A stretch of 64,000 nucleotides of DNA from DASQFI01 sp963780895 (GTDB taxonomy: Bacteria; Acidobacteriota; Vicinamibacteria; Vicinamibacterales; SCN-69-37), in assembly GCA_963780895.1 (NCBI GenBank), contig CAWAEG010000001.1:1-64000 (forward strand). The letters are read 5' to 3'. The notes under the pieces were generated by a model, which was given only the letters and a program-made list of their open reading frames with translations, did no database searches and was not told where the DNA came from. Shown piece by piece: positions 40,237-49,006 of this stretch. Made by a program: the position numbers and the translations under genes. Every line of letters begins with the position of its first letter. Position 1 is the stretch's first letter.

Positions 40237-41372
40237 CTCTCATTTACATACAGCACATTCGGCGCGCCCGACCTCGCGAGCGCGATGTCCGGAAACTTGT
40301 CGCCGTTGATGTCGCCGAGCGCGAATCCGTACGCCGAACCTGCCGGATCGCCGAACCTGACCTCCGCGAACCGCGCGCCGGATCGGTCGTTGAAAAAGAC
40401 CGAGTGCGGTCCTGCGGTGTAGCCGAGCACGATGTCGGGGCTGCCGTCGTTGTTCAGGTCGCCGGCCGTGATCGCGTACGGCGTGCGTTTCGGGTCGGCT
40501 ACCCGGAATCCGGGCGTCAGCCGGCCCTGGCCGTCGTTCAAATAGACCGTCATCGACGCGGTCTTTTCGTCGCCAACGGCGAGATCAACGGACCCATCCT
40601 GATTGAAGTCGGCAGCCGCGCCGACTCGCGCGGCGGCATCGGCCGGACCGAACGGCGCGGTCCGGGCAAACCCGGCCTTGCCATCGTTGAAATAGATCCG
40701 GCTCTGCCCGCCGTCGCGGCTCGGAACGGCGAGGTCGATGTGGCCGTCCTTGTCGAAGTCGGCCGGCACGATGGTCGTCGCCGATTCGGCGGGAATGGCG
40801 ATGCACGGCGACGCGAACGCCCCGCCGCCCTGATTGAGGCACACGAAACTCGGACCCGGCCGGTTGGCGGCAATCACGTCGATCCTGCCGTCGCCGTTCA
40901 GGTCCGCCACCGCGGCGTTTCGCGTAGACCACTCAGCCATCCCCCAGGTGCCGGCGACCGTGAACTGGCCCTTGCCGTTGTTCAGGTACACCAGCTTCTT
41001 GTCTGGCGTGTCGTTGCTCGTCAGGACGTCGAGATCCTTGTCGCCGTCGAGATCGGCCAGCGCGGCGGTGTACGTGCGGTCGGCGGTGGGGCCCAGATTC
41101 GACGCCACGAACTTGCCGCGGCCGTCGTTCAGGAGCACGCGGTCGATCAGCGGGTCGTGCCGGCCCTTGGCCAGCACCAGATCGAGGTCGCCGTCGCCGT
41201 CGAGGTCCCCCATGCTCACGTTCGCCGATGTCTCGGACGTCGTCTCGAGCGGGATGACCGTGGTGAACTTGCGGGGCGGGGCGGCGTCCTGGGTCAGCGT
41301 GATCGCGCAGAGGAAGAGTAAAAGACCTCGGGTTTCGTTTTTCACAAAACGTAAAACGAAACCCGAGGTCAT
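40233..41372 (-). CDS. Secreted FG-GAP/VCBS repeat protein
   Basis: A 379-residue protein with a leader (ETRGLLLFLCAITLTQDA) and seven or so FG-GAP propeller blades, each with a Ca2+-binding D-x-D-x-DG loop: MGDLDGDGDLDLVLA, ALADLDGDKDLDVLTS, VADLNGDGRIDVIAA, PADFDKDGHIDLAV, AADFNQDGSVDLAV, AGDLNNDGSPDIVLG and LGDINGDKFPDIALA. This is an integrin-like seven-bladed surface protein. The ATG at 41372 overlaps the upstream esterase stop (ATGA) and lies in repeat A6, giving MTSGFVLRFVKNETRG; a GTG at 41345 would give a cleaner signal peptide. Either way the start sits in the repeat. Confidence 0.88.
   Translation of the reverse strand: MTSGFVLRFVKNETRGLLLFLCAITLTQDAAPPRKFTTVIPLETTSETSANVSMGDLDGDGDLDLVLAKGRHDPLIDRVLLNDGRGKFVASNLGPTADRTYTAALADLDGDKDLDVLTSNDTPDKKLVYLNNGKGQFTVAGTWGMAEWSTRNAAVADLNGDGRIDVIAANRPGPSFVCLNQGGGAFASPCIAIPAESATTIVPADFDKDGHIDLAVPSRDGGQSRIYFNDGKAGFARTAPFGPADAAARVGAAADFNQDGSVDLAVGDEKTASMTVYLNDGQGRLTPGFRVADPKRTPYAITAGDLNNDGSPDIVLGYTAGPHSVFFNDRSGARFAEVRFGDPAGSAYGFALGDINGDKFPDIALARSGAPNVLYVNER
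41324..41370. repeat. Family-A palindromic repeat A6
   Basis: Perfect 18-base arms GACCTCGGGTTTCGTTTT and AAAACGAAACCCGAGGTC flank an 11-base loop. It joins the esterase stop and the FG-GAP start and is read as the first residues of the latter. Confidence 0.88.
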
Positions 41373-42121
41373 TTTGCCGCCCACCCCATCCCCTCGGCGG
41401 CGATCGCCTCGGGAATCTCGTGATCGCCGTTGAACTCGCGGAAGATGACGTCGTAACTCTTGCTCCGCAGTCGCTGCACGACCAGGCGGCCGCACCGGTT
41501 GATCGGGAGAATCGAATCGTTCGTCCCATGCGAGACGAACACCTTCGGCTTGCCGTACGGCGTGCCGTCCACATAGAAGCCGGGCGAGAACGCGACGATG
41601 CGCGTGAACAGATCGCCGTTGAGGAGACCGACCGTCACGGCGTAGCTCGCGCCGTCGGAGAATCCGCCGATCGAGATCCGGGCGGGATCGACCTCCACGG
41701 TCTGGAACACACGCTCGAGCGCGCGATTGAGGAACATGACGTCCTGGTCGAGCTCACCGCGAATGCCGTCCCACGTCCCCGCGCGCGAATCGGGCGCGAG
41801 CAGCGCGATGCCCGCCGTATCCCCGGCAAGTCCGAGCCGGCGAAGCATCCGCTCGCCGCTTCCGCCGGCGCCGTGCAGGAGAACCATCAGCGGAACGGGC
41901 ACCGTGACGGCCTTCGACGGCATCTGGAGAATCGCGTCGCGTTGGGAACCGAGACCCAGTGGCGCGGTACCTTGCGCGGAGGTCTTTACGCCCCGAACAG
42001 GCCGTGCTTTCAGGCGTCCATCGAGCCCGGCCGCCGGCAGCTGAAGGCTGCAGCCGCCAAAGGCAGCCGAAGCCAGCGCGCCGCCGGTCAGGACGCCGAA
42101 CCGACGACGGGACACAAACAT
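41369..42121 (-). CDS. Tat-exported esterase/lipoprotein, alpha/beta hydrolase
   Basis: A 250-residue protein with a twin-arginine leader (SRRRFGVLTGGALASAAFGG) followed at once by Cys, so it is probably a Tat-exported lipoprotein. Fold motifs are VPLMVLLHGAGGSGERML, SIGGFSDGASYAVTVG (nucleophile Ser in G-x-S-x-G), VSHGTNDSILPINRC (Asp) and FNGDHEIPE (His). It resembles carboxylesterase/polyhydroxybutyrate-depolymerase-like LpqC enzymes. Its TGA lies in repeat A6 and overlaps the ATG of the FG-GAP gene, so the two are coupled. Confidence 0.87.
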   Translation of the reverse strand: MFVSRRRFGVLTGGALASAAFGGCSLQLPAAGLDGRLKARPVRGVKTSAQGTAPLGLGSQRDAILQMPSKAVTVPVPLMVLLHGAGGSGERMLRRLGLAGDTAGIALLAPDSRAGTWDGIRGELDQDVMFLNRALERVFQTVEVDPARISIGGFSDGASYAVTVGLLNGDLFTRIVAFSPGFYVDGTPYGKPKVFVSHGTNDSILPINRCGRLVVQRLRSKSYDVIFREFNGDHEIPEAIAAEGMGWAAK

Positions 42122-42242
42122 GGTCCAGGAGAAAGTAACCGATTTCCGAGGCTCGAGATCCGGGAAGGTGCGAACGGCGGGATGAGTTCAGCGAAGACGT
42201 CGGTGACCGGCCAAACTCCGGTAGAATCCGGACGTTCCCATC

Positions 42243-42821
42243 ATGAGACGTGCGTACTTCTCCGTCGCCGCGGCCATCGTCGCCGGCTGGGCAGCAGTCG
42301 CCATGGCGCAGGCGAAACCGGATTTCTCCGGACGCTGGACGACCGATCCGGATCCGGCCGCGCCACCCCCGGCAGCCACGACCGGACGAGCCGGCGCGCC
42401 TCCAGCCGCGGGCGGGCAACGCGGCGGCCGTAGCGGCGACATGGGCAGCGGCTGGGGATCGACGATCACGATCGCCCAGGACGCCGCCAGACTCACCGTC
42501 GAGTACGCATTTTTCTCTCGTGGCGACATGCAGCCGCCGCTCAAGTTCGTCTACAACTTCGACGGGTCCGAAACGAAGAACTCCGTGATGATGGGGCGCG
42601 GCATCCAGGGACAGACCTCCAAAACGGCCTGGGAGGGCGATCGACTGGCGATCACGACCGTGCACACGTTCCCCGATCCCGCAGGCGGCAAGCCGACGAT
42701 GGTCGAAGTCAAACACGTGCTGTCTCTCGAATCGCCGACGTCGCTCGCCGTCGAGACGACGAGGACCACGCCGCTCGGCGGGCCCGCGAAAACGACGCAC
42801 ACGGTCTACCGGAAGATCTAG
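42243..42821 (+). CDS. Secreted hypothetical protein
   Basis: A 192-residue protein with a signal peptide (YFSVAAAIVAGWAAVAMAQA) and a start typical of lipocalin-like exported proteins (KPDFSGRWTTDP). A Pro/Ala/Gly-rich linker follows, then a beta-rich part (STITIAQDAARLTVEYAFFS, LKFVYNFDGSETKNSV, KTAWEGDRLAITTVHTF, SLAVETTRTT). Proteins with this 'DFSGRW...L.I.Q....L.V' pattern are frequent in Acidobacteriota; function unknown. It is monocistronic, with repeat B3 directly after it. Confidence 0.75.
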   Translation: MRRAYFSVAAAIVAGWAAVAMAQAKPDFSGRWTTDPDPAAPPPAATTGRAGAPPAAGGQRGGRSGDMGSGWGSTITIAQDAARLTVEYAFFSRGDMQPPLKFVYNFDGSETKNSVMMGRGIQGQTSKTAWEGDRLAITTVHTFPDPAGGKPTMVEVKHVLSLESPTSLAVETTRTTPLGGPAKTTHTVYRKI

Positions 42822-42843
42822 GAGCGCCGCGACGTGCGCTAAA

Positions 42844-42978
42844 GCGTTTTCGGAATCGGTGTGGCGTGGTCCTGGGCCCGACCTTTGCGAGCGCCGCGAG
42901 GCAGGCGCGATCCTGCTGCCTTGCGGCAAGCGGCGAGCGGGAGGGCGCAGGAACACGTTACGCCGATCCCGAAAACGG
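42844..42978. repeat. Family-B palindromic element, copy B3
   Basis: A 135-bp element with arms GCGTTTTCGGAATCGG and CCGATCCCGAAAACGG. The core contains CCCGACCTTTGCGAGCGCC and GCTGCCTTGCGGCAAGC. It lies between convergent genes and ends two bases before the sulfatase stop codon. Confidence 0.87.
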
Positions 42979-42979
42979 T

Positions 42980-44404
42980 CTAATTCCGCTTGGGCGGCAC
43001 GTACGGATCCGGCGCGTTCGCCGGCACGTGCGGATAGCGCTCGATCGTCGCCGTGAACGCCGCGACGATTTTGTCCATCACGCTCTCAGCCCAGGGATTG
43101 GCGTCCTTCACGTCCGACTCCTCGCGCGGATCGGAGCGGAGGTTGAAGAGGCGCATCAGCGGCGGCGTGACGGGCGCGCCCGGTTCGGGCTGATAGGAGT
43201 AGTGGAACTTCCAGTCGCGCCATTTCACCGCGCGCAGCTGGGTGTTGGTGTGGAAGATCACGCTGTCGCGGTTCGATTTCGCCTGCTTGCCCTCGAGGAA
43301 CGGCAGCTGGTTCACGCCGTCGATGGCGCGATCCTTCGGGACGATGTCGGCGCCCACGGCCGCGGCGAACGTCGGGAACAGATCCACCTGATGGATGATC
43401 TCGTTCGTCACCCGGCCGGCGGGAATCCGTCCCGGCCACCGGATGATGCAGGGCGTGCGAATGCCGCCTTCCATGACCGTGTTGTAGAACCCGTTCCACG
43501 GTCCTGACGACCCGCGCCACGGCCGGCGCGCCTCGGCGCCGTTGTCCGTGCACCAGAGCACGATCGTGTCCCGCGCGATCCCGAGCCGGTCGATGGCGTC
43601 GAGCACGAGGCCGACGTTGTGGTCCACGTCCTGCATCGCGTCACCGATGTCGCCCGCGCCGCTCTTCCCGTCGAAGTCCGGATGCGCGAGCGTCGGGAAG
43701 TGGATCTGCGTCATCGGGTAATACAGGAAGAACGGCTTTCTGATCTTCGCGTTGCGTTCCATGAACGCGACGCTGCGCTCGGCCGCCTCGCGGTCGATCG
43801 TGCGGCGTGTGTTCAGATCGAACACCTTGACGTTCCGGGACGGCTCGCCCGCCTTGCCTTCCCAGATGTGCGGTGGCGGCGTCGTCGCCGGGTTGTAGGT
43901 GGGCGAGCTCGTCGTCTGCGCCTCGTTGCTCGTCCGCGGGATGCCGTAATACTCGTCGAAGCCCTGGTGCGTCGGCTCGCGGCTGCCCTCGGGACGGTCG
44001 CCGCCGAGATGCCACTTGCCGTAGAGCGCGGTCGCGTAGCCGAGCGGCTTCAACGCTTCGGGAATCGTGACCTCCCAGAGCGTGATGCCGGCGCCCTGCG
44101 ACGCGCCCGTGCGAATGGCGTAGCGCCCCGTCAGAAGCGCCGCGCGCGAGACCGTGCACGAAAACTCGACATTGAAATTGTTCAGCCGAATACCCTGCGC
44201 GGCGAGCCGGTCGAGGCGGGGCGTCGCGGCGCCGCGCACGCTGCCGTATGCGCCGACCTCGCCCCAGCCAAGGTTGTCGGGAACGATCAGGACGATGTTG
44301 GGCCGCGGTGAAGGCTGCGCGGCGCCGCGCTGGGCCTCGAGCCCCGGCGCGGCAAGCCCGGCCAGCACCACGCACGAGGCGAGCAGCACATGGCGGCGAT
44401 TCAT
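42980..44404 (-). CDS. Arylsulfatase (formylglycine type)
   Basis: Exported sulfatase of 474 residues with a signal peptide (HVLLASCVVLAGLAAPGLEA). Motifs are PNIVLIVPDNLGWGEVGAYG (metal site), VEFSCTVSRAALLTGRYAIRTG (cysteine of C-x-x-S-R to be converted to formylglycine), YGKWHLGG and WCTDNGAEARRPWRG (metal site, Asp-Asn). The proline of the C-x-P-S-R box is replaced by valine. It should cleave a sulfate ester, probably from a polysaccharide or aromatic substrate. It is divergent from a formylglycine-generating enzyme with 34 bases between start codons, so they probably act as a pair. Upstream frame starts beyond 44404 lie in the FGE gene and are rejected. Confidence 0.9.
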   Translation of the reverse strand: MNRRHVLLASCVVLAGLAAPGLEAQRGAAQPSPRPNIVLIVPDNLGWGEVGAYGSVRGAATPRLDRLAAQGIRLNNFNVEFSCTVSRAALLTGRYAIRTGASQGAGITLWEVTIPEALKPLGYATALYGKWHLGGDRPEGSREPTHQGFDEYYGIPRTSNEAQTTSSPTYNPATTPPPHIWEGKAGEPSRNVKVFDLNTRRTIDREAAERSVAFMERNAKIRKPFFLYYPMTQIHFPTLAHPDFDGKSGAGDIGDAMQDVDHNVGLVLDAIDRLGIARDTIVLWCTDNGAEARRPWRGSSGPWNGFYNTVMEGGIRTPCIIRWPGRIPAGRVTNEIIHQVDLFPTFAAAVGADIVPKDRAIDGVNQLPFLEGKQAKSNRDSVIFHTNTQLRAVKWRDWKFHYSYQPEPGAPVTPPLMRLFNLRSDPREESDVKDANPWAESVMDKIVAAFTATIERYPHVPANAPDPYVPPKRN

Positions 44405-44438
44405 GGGTCTCCCGTGGGATCGCGGGTATCTTACCCTC

Positions 44439-45572
44439 ATGGCGGCGCAAACTTCCCGGTCGCGGGCACGCACGGCGCCGATTCTCATCGTCGCCGCGGC
44501 AGCGACGATCCTCGGCGGGTATTGGTTTCTCCGCGCGACTCCACCGGCGGCCCGCGCCAGTCTGACGGCCGAGGAATCCATCCCCGCGCTTGGATTTGCA
44601 CCGACCGTCGCAGGACGCGCCAGTCCGCCGTCACCGGCACCACCGGGAATGGTCTGGATTCCCGGCGGCGAGTTTTCGATGGGCAGCGACGTCGCGAGCG
44701 ACGTGCTCTGCCAGGTGCCGGGCGTCACGCGGGACGCGCAGCCCATTCATCGTGTCGCCGTGGATCCGTTCTGGATGGACGCGACCGAGGTCACGAACGA
44801 TCAGTTCTCGGCGTTCGTGAAGGCGACAGGTTACGTCACGGTGGCTGAGCGGCGGCCGACCCGGCAGGAGTTTCCCGACGCGCGGCCTGAGGATCTCGTG
44901 GCGGGCTCGAGCGTCTTCACGCTGCCGGCCGAGCCCGTGCCGCTCAACAACGCGCTGCAATGGTGGCGCTACGTTTCAGGCGCGAACTGGCGGCACCCCA
45001 CCGGACCGGACAGCTCGCTCGCGAACCGCGGCGCCTACCCCGTCGTCCACATCGCGTTCGCGGATGCGATGGCGTACGCCACGTGGGCCGGCAAGCGCCT
45101 GCCGACGGAAGCCGAATGGGAATTCGCCGCGCGCGGCGGCGCCGCGGGGAATCTCTACGCGTGGGGCAACGAGCTCACGCCGCACGGCACGTTCCACGCG
45201 AACATCCATCAGGGCACGTTTCCGATGACCGATACCGGCAAGGACGGGTTCGCGGGGGTCGCACCGGTCGCGCAGTTCCCGCCCAACCCCTACGGTCTCC
45301 ACGACGTCGCGGGCAACGTGTGGGAATGGACGAGCGACTGGTATCACCCCGACTACTACGCCAGGCTCGCCGCGGCGGGCGGCGTCGCGCGAAATCCGCC
45401 CGGACCCGAGGCGTCATTCGATCCCGCCGAACCAGGCTTGCAGAAACGGGTCCAGCGAGGAGGATCGTTCCTCTGCACCGAGCAGTACTGCACGCGATAT
45501 CTGGTTGGCACTCGAGGCAAAGGCGAGGTCGGAACAGGGACGAATCATCTGGGGTTTCGGTGCGTGAAGTAA
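44439..45572 (+). CDS. Formylglycine-generating enzyme (SUMF1-type)
   Basis: A 377-residue membrane-anchored protein (ILIVAAAATILGGYWFL) with an FGE-sulfatase domain: GMVWIPGGEFSMGSD, FWMDATEVTNDQFSAFV, VVHIAFADAMAYATWAGKRL-type helix, PTEAEWEFAARGG, NPYGLHDVAGNVWEWTSDWY and RGGSFLCTEQYCTRY. The last motif contains the two active-site cysteines that bind copper and activate oxygen. The enzyme converts the sulfatase Cys to formylglycine. ATG 44439 precedes the anchor directly. Its divergent neighbour is a Cys-type sulfatase, its likely substrate. Confidence 0.92.
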   Translation: MAAQTSRSRARTAPILIVAAAATILGGYWFLRATPPAARASLTAEESIPALGFAPTVAGRASPPSPAPPGMVWIPGGEFSMGSDVASDVLCQVPGVTRDAQPIHRVAVDPFWMDATEVTNDQFSAFVKATGYVTVAERRPTRQEFPDARPEDLVAGSSVFTLPAEPVPLNNALQWWRYVSGANWRHPTGPDSSLANRGAYPVVHIAFADAMAYATWAGKRLPTEAEWEFAARGGAAGNLYAWGNELTPHGTFHANIHQGTFPMTDTGKDGFAGVAPVAQFPPNPYGLHDVAGNVWEWTSDWYHPDYYARLAAAGGVARNPPGPEASFDPAEPGLQKRVQRGGSFLCTEQYCTRYLVGTRGKGEVGTGTNHLGFRCVK

Positions 45573-45587
45573 AAACAGGCGGTTTAA

Positions 45588-45715
45588 AGACGTGTCGGTC
45601 CGACGGGTACGGCAGGTCCGTGGAACGCGCCTGACGCTCTCAGCGTTCTTATCAAAAAGATGAAGACAAGAATCAGGTTCCTCGGACCCGCCGTACCCGT
45701 CGTACCGACACGTCT
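45588..45715. repeat. Family-F inverted repeat
   Basis: There are 39-base arms with three mismatches (45588-45626 and 45677-45715), beginning AGACGTGTCGGTCCGACGGG, around a 50-base loop. Part of the element recurs at 23190-23247. It lies between convergent FGE and MATE genes. Confidence 0.82.
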
Positions 45716-45736
45716 CCAGACAGCGGTTTTCAGCTC

Positions 45737-47188
45737 TTAGATGTCCACCGCGATCTTTCGCCACTTCCCCTGGTTGAATCTCATGACGCTGAGGGCGCAG
45801 CGGGTAGCATGGCCCACCAGGATCGCGATCCAGATGTCGATCGCGTCGAGCGTGCCGAGCTGCTGAAGGATGAAGCAGATGCTGAGCGGCACGACGATCT
45901 GCGACGCGATGGAAATATAGAGCGGGCTCTTCGTGTCACCGGTGCCCTGGAGACCGCCGGTGTACGTCAGCGCAATCGCGATAAACACCCCCGATACGCT
46001 GAGGATCCGCAGCAGCTGCACGCCGACTTCGACGACCGCCGGATCGCTCATCCCGAAGATCGCCAGAAGCTGGCGCGGGATGAAGAGAAAGAACAGCCCG
46101 ACCAAGGCCGCGCCGGCGACGCCGTACCGCGCGGCGATGTGCACGGCCTGATCCGCGCGTTCCGGGTGACCCGCGCCGAGGTTCTGGCCGGCAACGGTCG
46201 CGGCCGCTCCCATGAGACCGACCGCGGTCCAGGTGATGAGTGAAAACAGCTGCGTGTAGGACACGGCGAACGCCGCCTGCGCCGCCGCGCTCTGCGCGAG
46301 CGAGCCGATGAACGCCAGCATGAACACGCCGCCGACGTTCATGGCGATGCCCTGGATGCCGGTCGGCAGGCCGAACCGGAACAGCGATCGGATGATCGTC
46401 CAGTCGGGACCGAACCCGCGTCCGTGCGGAAACCCGACGACCCACTTCCCGCGCCAGAGCATCCACAGCGCGTAGACCGCCAGGATCAGCGACGCGATCA
46501 CGGTGCCGATCGCCGATCCGACCGTGCCGAGCGCGGGAATCGGGCCGAGTCCGCGGATGAACACGATGTTCAGCACGAGATTCAGCACCGTGAGGACGAT
46601 GCCGAGGATCATCGGCGTGCGCGCGTCGCCGGCCGCTCGCAGCGCGCCGCTGATCATGAAAAACACCATCATCCCGCCGATGTAGAGAAACATGACGCGA
46701 AGAAACGGCAGCGCCTCGGTCTTCACCGCCGGCGCCGCGTTCACGAGATCCAGCAGCCATGGCGACGCGAAATATCCGATCGGCGCCATGATGCCCACCG
46801 AGATCCCAATCGCCGTGAGGAAGGCCTGATAGACGACGCGATCGACCTTCTCCTCGTCGCCCGCGCCGACGAACCGCGAGACGAGCACGCTCATCCCCGT
46901 GAAGAGCGACATGATGAAGACGATGACGACGAGGATGATCTGCCAGCTCACGCCGATCGCGGCATTCGCGGAAAAGCCGACGAGATTGCCGACGAGCACG
47001 TGGTCGACGATGCCTTGCAGCCCGCCGATCACGTTCGTCAGCATCGTGGGCCAGGCGATCTTCCAGACCGCCGCCTGCAGCGGGCCTTCGACGATGGACC
47101 GGTCGTACCGTCGCCGGACCGGCTGCGCCGCCGGTGGCGCAGTGACCGGCACCTCTGCCGGGATCTCCGTGGACGAGAATTCCGTCAC
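45737..47188 (-). CDS. MATE family efflux transporter
   Basis: A 483-residue protein with twelve predicted helices in two six-helix bundles: WPTMLTNVIGGLQGIVDHVL, ALRAAGDARTPMILGI, GLPTGIQGIAMNVGG, TAVGLMGAAATVAGQNLGAG and TYTGGLQGTGDTKSPLYI. These are MATE signatures for Na+- or H+-driven export of drugs or lipid-linked compounds. GTG 47188 is 28 bases after the upstream gene and gives a short cytoplasmic leader; the longer frame to 47317 overlaps the DUF1772 gene. It is the last gene of the six-gene minus-strand operon starting at 50061. Confidence 0.9.
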   Translation of the reverse strand: MTEFSSTEIPAEVPVTAPPAAQPVRRRYDRSIVEGPLQAAVWKIAWPTMLTNVIGGLQGIVDHVLVGNLVGFSANAAIGVSWQIILVVIVFIMSLFTGMSVLVSRFVGAGDEEKVDRVVYQAFLTAIGISVGIMAPIGYFASPWLLDLVNAAPAVKTEALPFLRVMFLYIGGMMVFFMISGALRAAGDARTPMILGIVLTVLNLVLNIVFIRGLGPIPALGTVGSAIGTVIASLILAVYALWMLWRGKWVVGFPHGRGFGPDWTIIRSLFRFGLPTGIQGIAMNVGGVFMLAFIGSLAQSAAAQAAFAVSYTQLFSLITWTAVGLMGAAATVAGQNLGAGHPERADQAVHIAARYGVAGAALVGLFFLFIPRQLLAIFGMSDPAVVEVGVQLLRILSVSGVFIAIALTYTGGLQGTGDTKSPLYISIASQIVVPLSICFILQQLGTLDAIDIWIAILVGHATRCALSVMRFNQGKWRKIAVDI

Positions 47189-47216
47189 AGGGCGCGACTC
47201 GGCATGCCCAATTGAA

Positions 47217-47711
47217 TCACGCCGGACGCAGCATCGCGAACGCCAGGATGAACGCCGCCAACGAGCCGAGGCTCGCCACCATTCGGACGTGATTCCAGGA
47301 TGTCCACTCCGAGACATACCGCGACCATGCGGCCGCCGCGGCGGAACTCGACGGATCGAGCTTCGCGAGCGCGTTGTTGCGGGGAACGTTGAACACCACG
47401 GTCACGAGAAACCCGCCGGCGACGTAGAGCGCGCCGCCCGCGAAGAGATAGGCCGCGCCGGGCTGGTCCCAAATCACGACCGCGTAGCCGGCGAGCAGAA
47501 GGCTGGCCAGTACCGTTCCGAAAAAGACGATCCCGAACACGGGATTGAGAATGACGATGTTGATGGCTTGCATCGCGGCGATGCCTGCCGGAGGAGGGAT
47601 CCGCGACAGCGCTCGCATGACGGAGAAGGAAAACGCGAAGAACAATCCCGCCATCAGCCCGGCGCCCAGTGCAGTCAGGAAGGTTACGGTCGCAAGCAGT
47701 TCGCTGTTCAT
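47217..47711 (-). CDS. DUF1772-like four-helix membrane protein
   Basis: A 164-residue protein with four helices: TVTFLTALGAGLMAGLFFAF, FGIVFFGTVLASLLLAGYAV, LFAGGALYVAGGFLVTVVFN and ASLGSLAAFILAFAML. The motif NVPRNNALA matches DUF1772 (anthrone oxygenase-like) proteins, and the SEWTSWNHVRMVAS segment is also typical. Its ATG overlaps the acyltransferase stop by four bases. Activity is not known for most members. Confidence 0.85.
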   Translation of the reverse strand: MNSELLATVTFLTALGAGLMAGLFFAFSFSVMRALSRIPPPAGIAAMQAINIVILNPVFGIVFFGTVLASLLLAGYAVVIWDQPGAAYLFAGGALYVAGGFLVTVVFNVPRNNALAKLDPSSSAAAAAWSRYVSEWTSWNHVRMVASLGSLAAFILAFAMLRPA

Positions 47712-48709
47712 GTCGGATCTCCAGCGCCGGAACGGGACGCGCGTCGTGTTTCGGACAGCACCCGCCGCGCCTCGCCGAGATCCTCGGAGCTCTCACCATA
47801 ACGTCCGCGGTAGTCGGGCGGCAGACCCTCGGCGATCGCCACGCCGATCGCATCCATCATGAGGCGGCGGTTGTCCCCCGCGCAGGCTCGAAGAGCGGCC
47901 GCGTCGAACGGCGTGCCGGCGCGCACGATCACGCGGACCGGATGCAACGCCTCGTCGCCGATCGGAAACAGGCCGTCCGTTCCGGTGATACCGACCGGCA
48001 GCACCCACGTGCCGGGATCGTCGAGATACCGCGTCACGCCGACCAGCAGCTCCTGCATTCCTCGCGTGCGGCTGCGGGTGCCTTCGCCAAAGATGACGAG
48101 CGCGTCCCCGAGCCGCAGCCGCTCACGCGCGGCCTCGATGGCCGTTCGCGCCGCTCGGGCGACCTCGCGCGTCGTCATCACGGCCTCCCCGGTCGAGACT
48201 TCGGCGTTCTGCGGGGTCCTGATGGCGCCGAAACACAGACTCGAAAACCGGCGCTGACGGTTCGTGAACACCTTCGGGCCCGCGAGCGCCGTCAGACGGT
48301 CCGCCAGAACATCGCCGCCCGATCGATGCAGCAGCATTTCGATCAGGTTCGCGTCCGCGTACGACAGGTGGTTGGCGAAGATCGCGACGGGTCTGCCCGT
48401 CAGGGCTTCCACGTGCCCGATGCCGACGAGCGTCGACTCGGGATGCAGGAGCCGGTCGGCCAGGAGGTGGTGAATGCGCCGAGCCAGCGGATCGCTCGGA
48501 TGATAGTCCCATCCGTCGTCCGCTTCCGTGAGCCGCTGTTTGAGACGCACGAGCGCGTCCGGGCCGGCTTCGTCGATCTCGCGCTCGAGTGCTTTGCGGA
48601 TGTCCTCGAGTGTCAGCAGGTCGTGCCCTGCGAGGAAGGCAAGGATCGCGGCGATCAGGTCGTCGCGGGTCTTCGAGCCGCTATCGGGGTGGACCTCGGA
48701 GATAGACAT
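47708..48709 (-). CDS. PlsC-like 1-acyl-glycerol-3-phosphate acyltransferase
   Basis: A 333-residue protein with the glycerolipid acyltransferase motifs: I NHLSYADANLIEM (H-x4-D), II region KVFTNRQRRFSSLCFGAI, III FGEGTRSRTRGM and IV VLPVGITGTD. It should transfer an acyl chain to a lysophospholipid or ornithine-lipid-type acceptor. About 100 extra N-terminal residues (TRDDLIAAILAFLAGHDLL) form helices of unknown role. No transmembrane helix is obvious. ATG 48709 lies seven bases after the upstream gene; 48793 would overlap it. Confidence 0.87.
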   Translation of the reverse strand: MSISEVHPDSGSKTRDDLIAAILAFLAGHDLLTLEDIRKALEREIDEAGPDALVRLKQRLTEADDGWDYHPSDPLARRIHHLLADRLLHPESTLVGIGHVEALTGRPVAIFANHLSYADANLIEMLLHRSGGDVLADRLTALAGPKVFTNRQRRFSSLCFGAIRTPQNAEVSTGEAVMTTREVARAARTAIEAARERLRLGDALVIFGEGTRSRTRGMQELLVGVTRYLDDPGTWVLPVGITGTDGLFPIGDEALHPVRVIVRAGTPFDAAALRACAGDNRRLMMDAIGVAIAEGLPPDYRGRYGESSEDLGEARRVLSETRRASRSGAGDPT

Positions 48710-48716
48710 GGGCAGC

Positions 48717-49001
48717 TCAGCCGCGCGGCCGGCCAGACGTGTCCTGCCGGCCAATCCTGCGAATGAGCCAGATGCCGATGATTGCGATCGCAAGACCGAT
48801 CAAGCCGAGTGCCGCTTCGATGCGGAAGCTCAGCTCGTAGAGCTCGGCACCCGACGGATCCGTCGAGCGCCACAGCCGCCACTGACGCCACCAGTAGACG
48901 CTCATCGCGCCTCGCCAGATGGCGATGACCAGTCCGATCGCCAGGGCGATCCAACCGAGGATCGGACGCCGGCGATGCGGATCGGTCGTGATATCTGGCA
49001 T
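48717..49001 (-). CDS. Small two-helix membrane protein
   Basis: A 94-residue protein with two hydrophobic helices (ILGWIALAIGLVIAIW, LGLIGLAIAIIGIWLIRRIG), a Trp/Arg-rich loop (YWWRQWRLWRS) between them, and basic tails on both sides. I recognise no family. It lies in the middle of an operon, five to seven bases from each neighbour. Confidence 0.72.
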   Translation of the reverse strand: MPDITTDPHRRRPILGWIALAIGLVIAIWRGAMSVYWWRQWRLWRSTDPSGAELYELSFRIEAALGLIGLAIAIIGIWLIRRIGRQDTSGRPRG

Positions 49002-49006
49002 GGCGG

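Noticed and set aside
40130..40243. 38-residue N-terminal extension of gamma-glutamyltransferase
   Set aside because: It is a translation of palindrome A5; a normal signal peptide begins at 40129.
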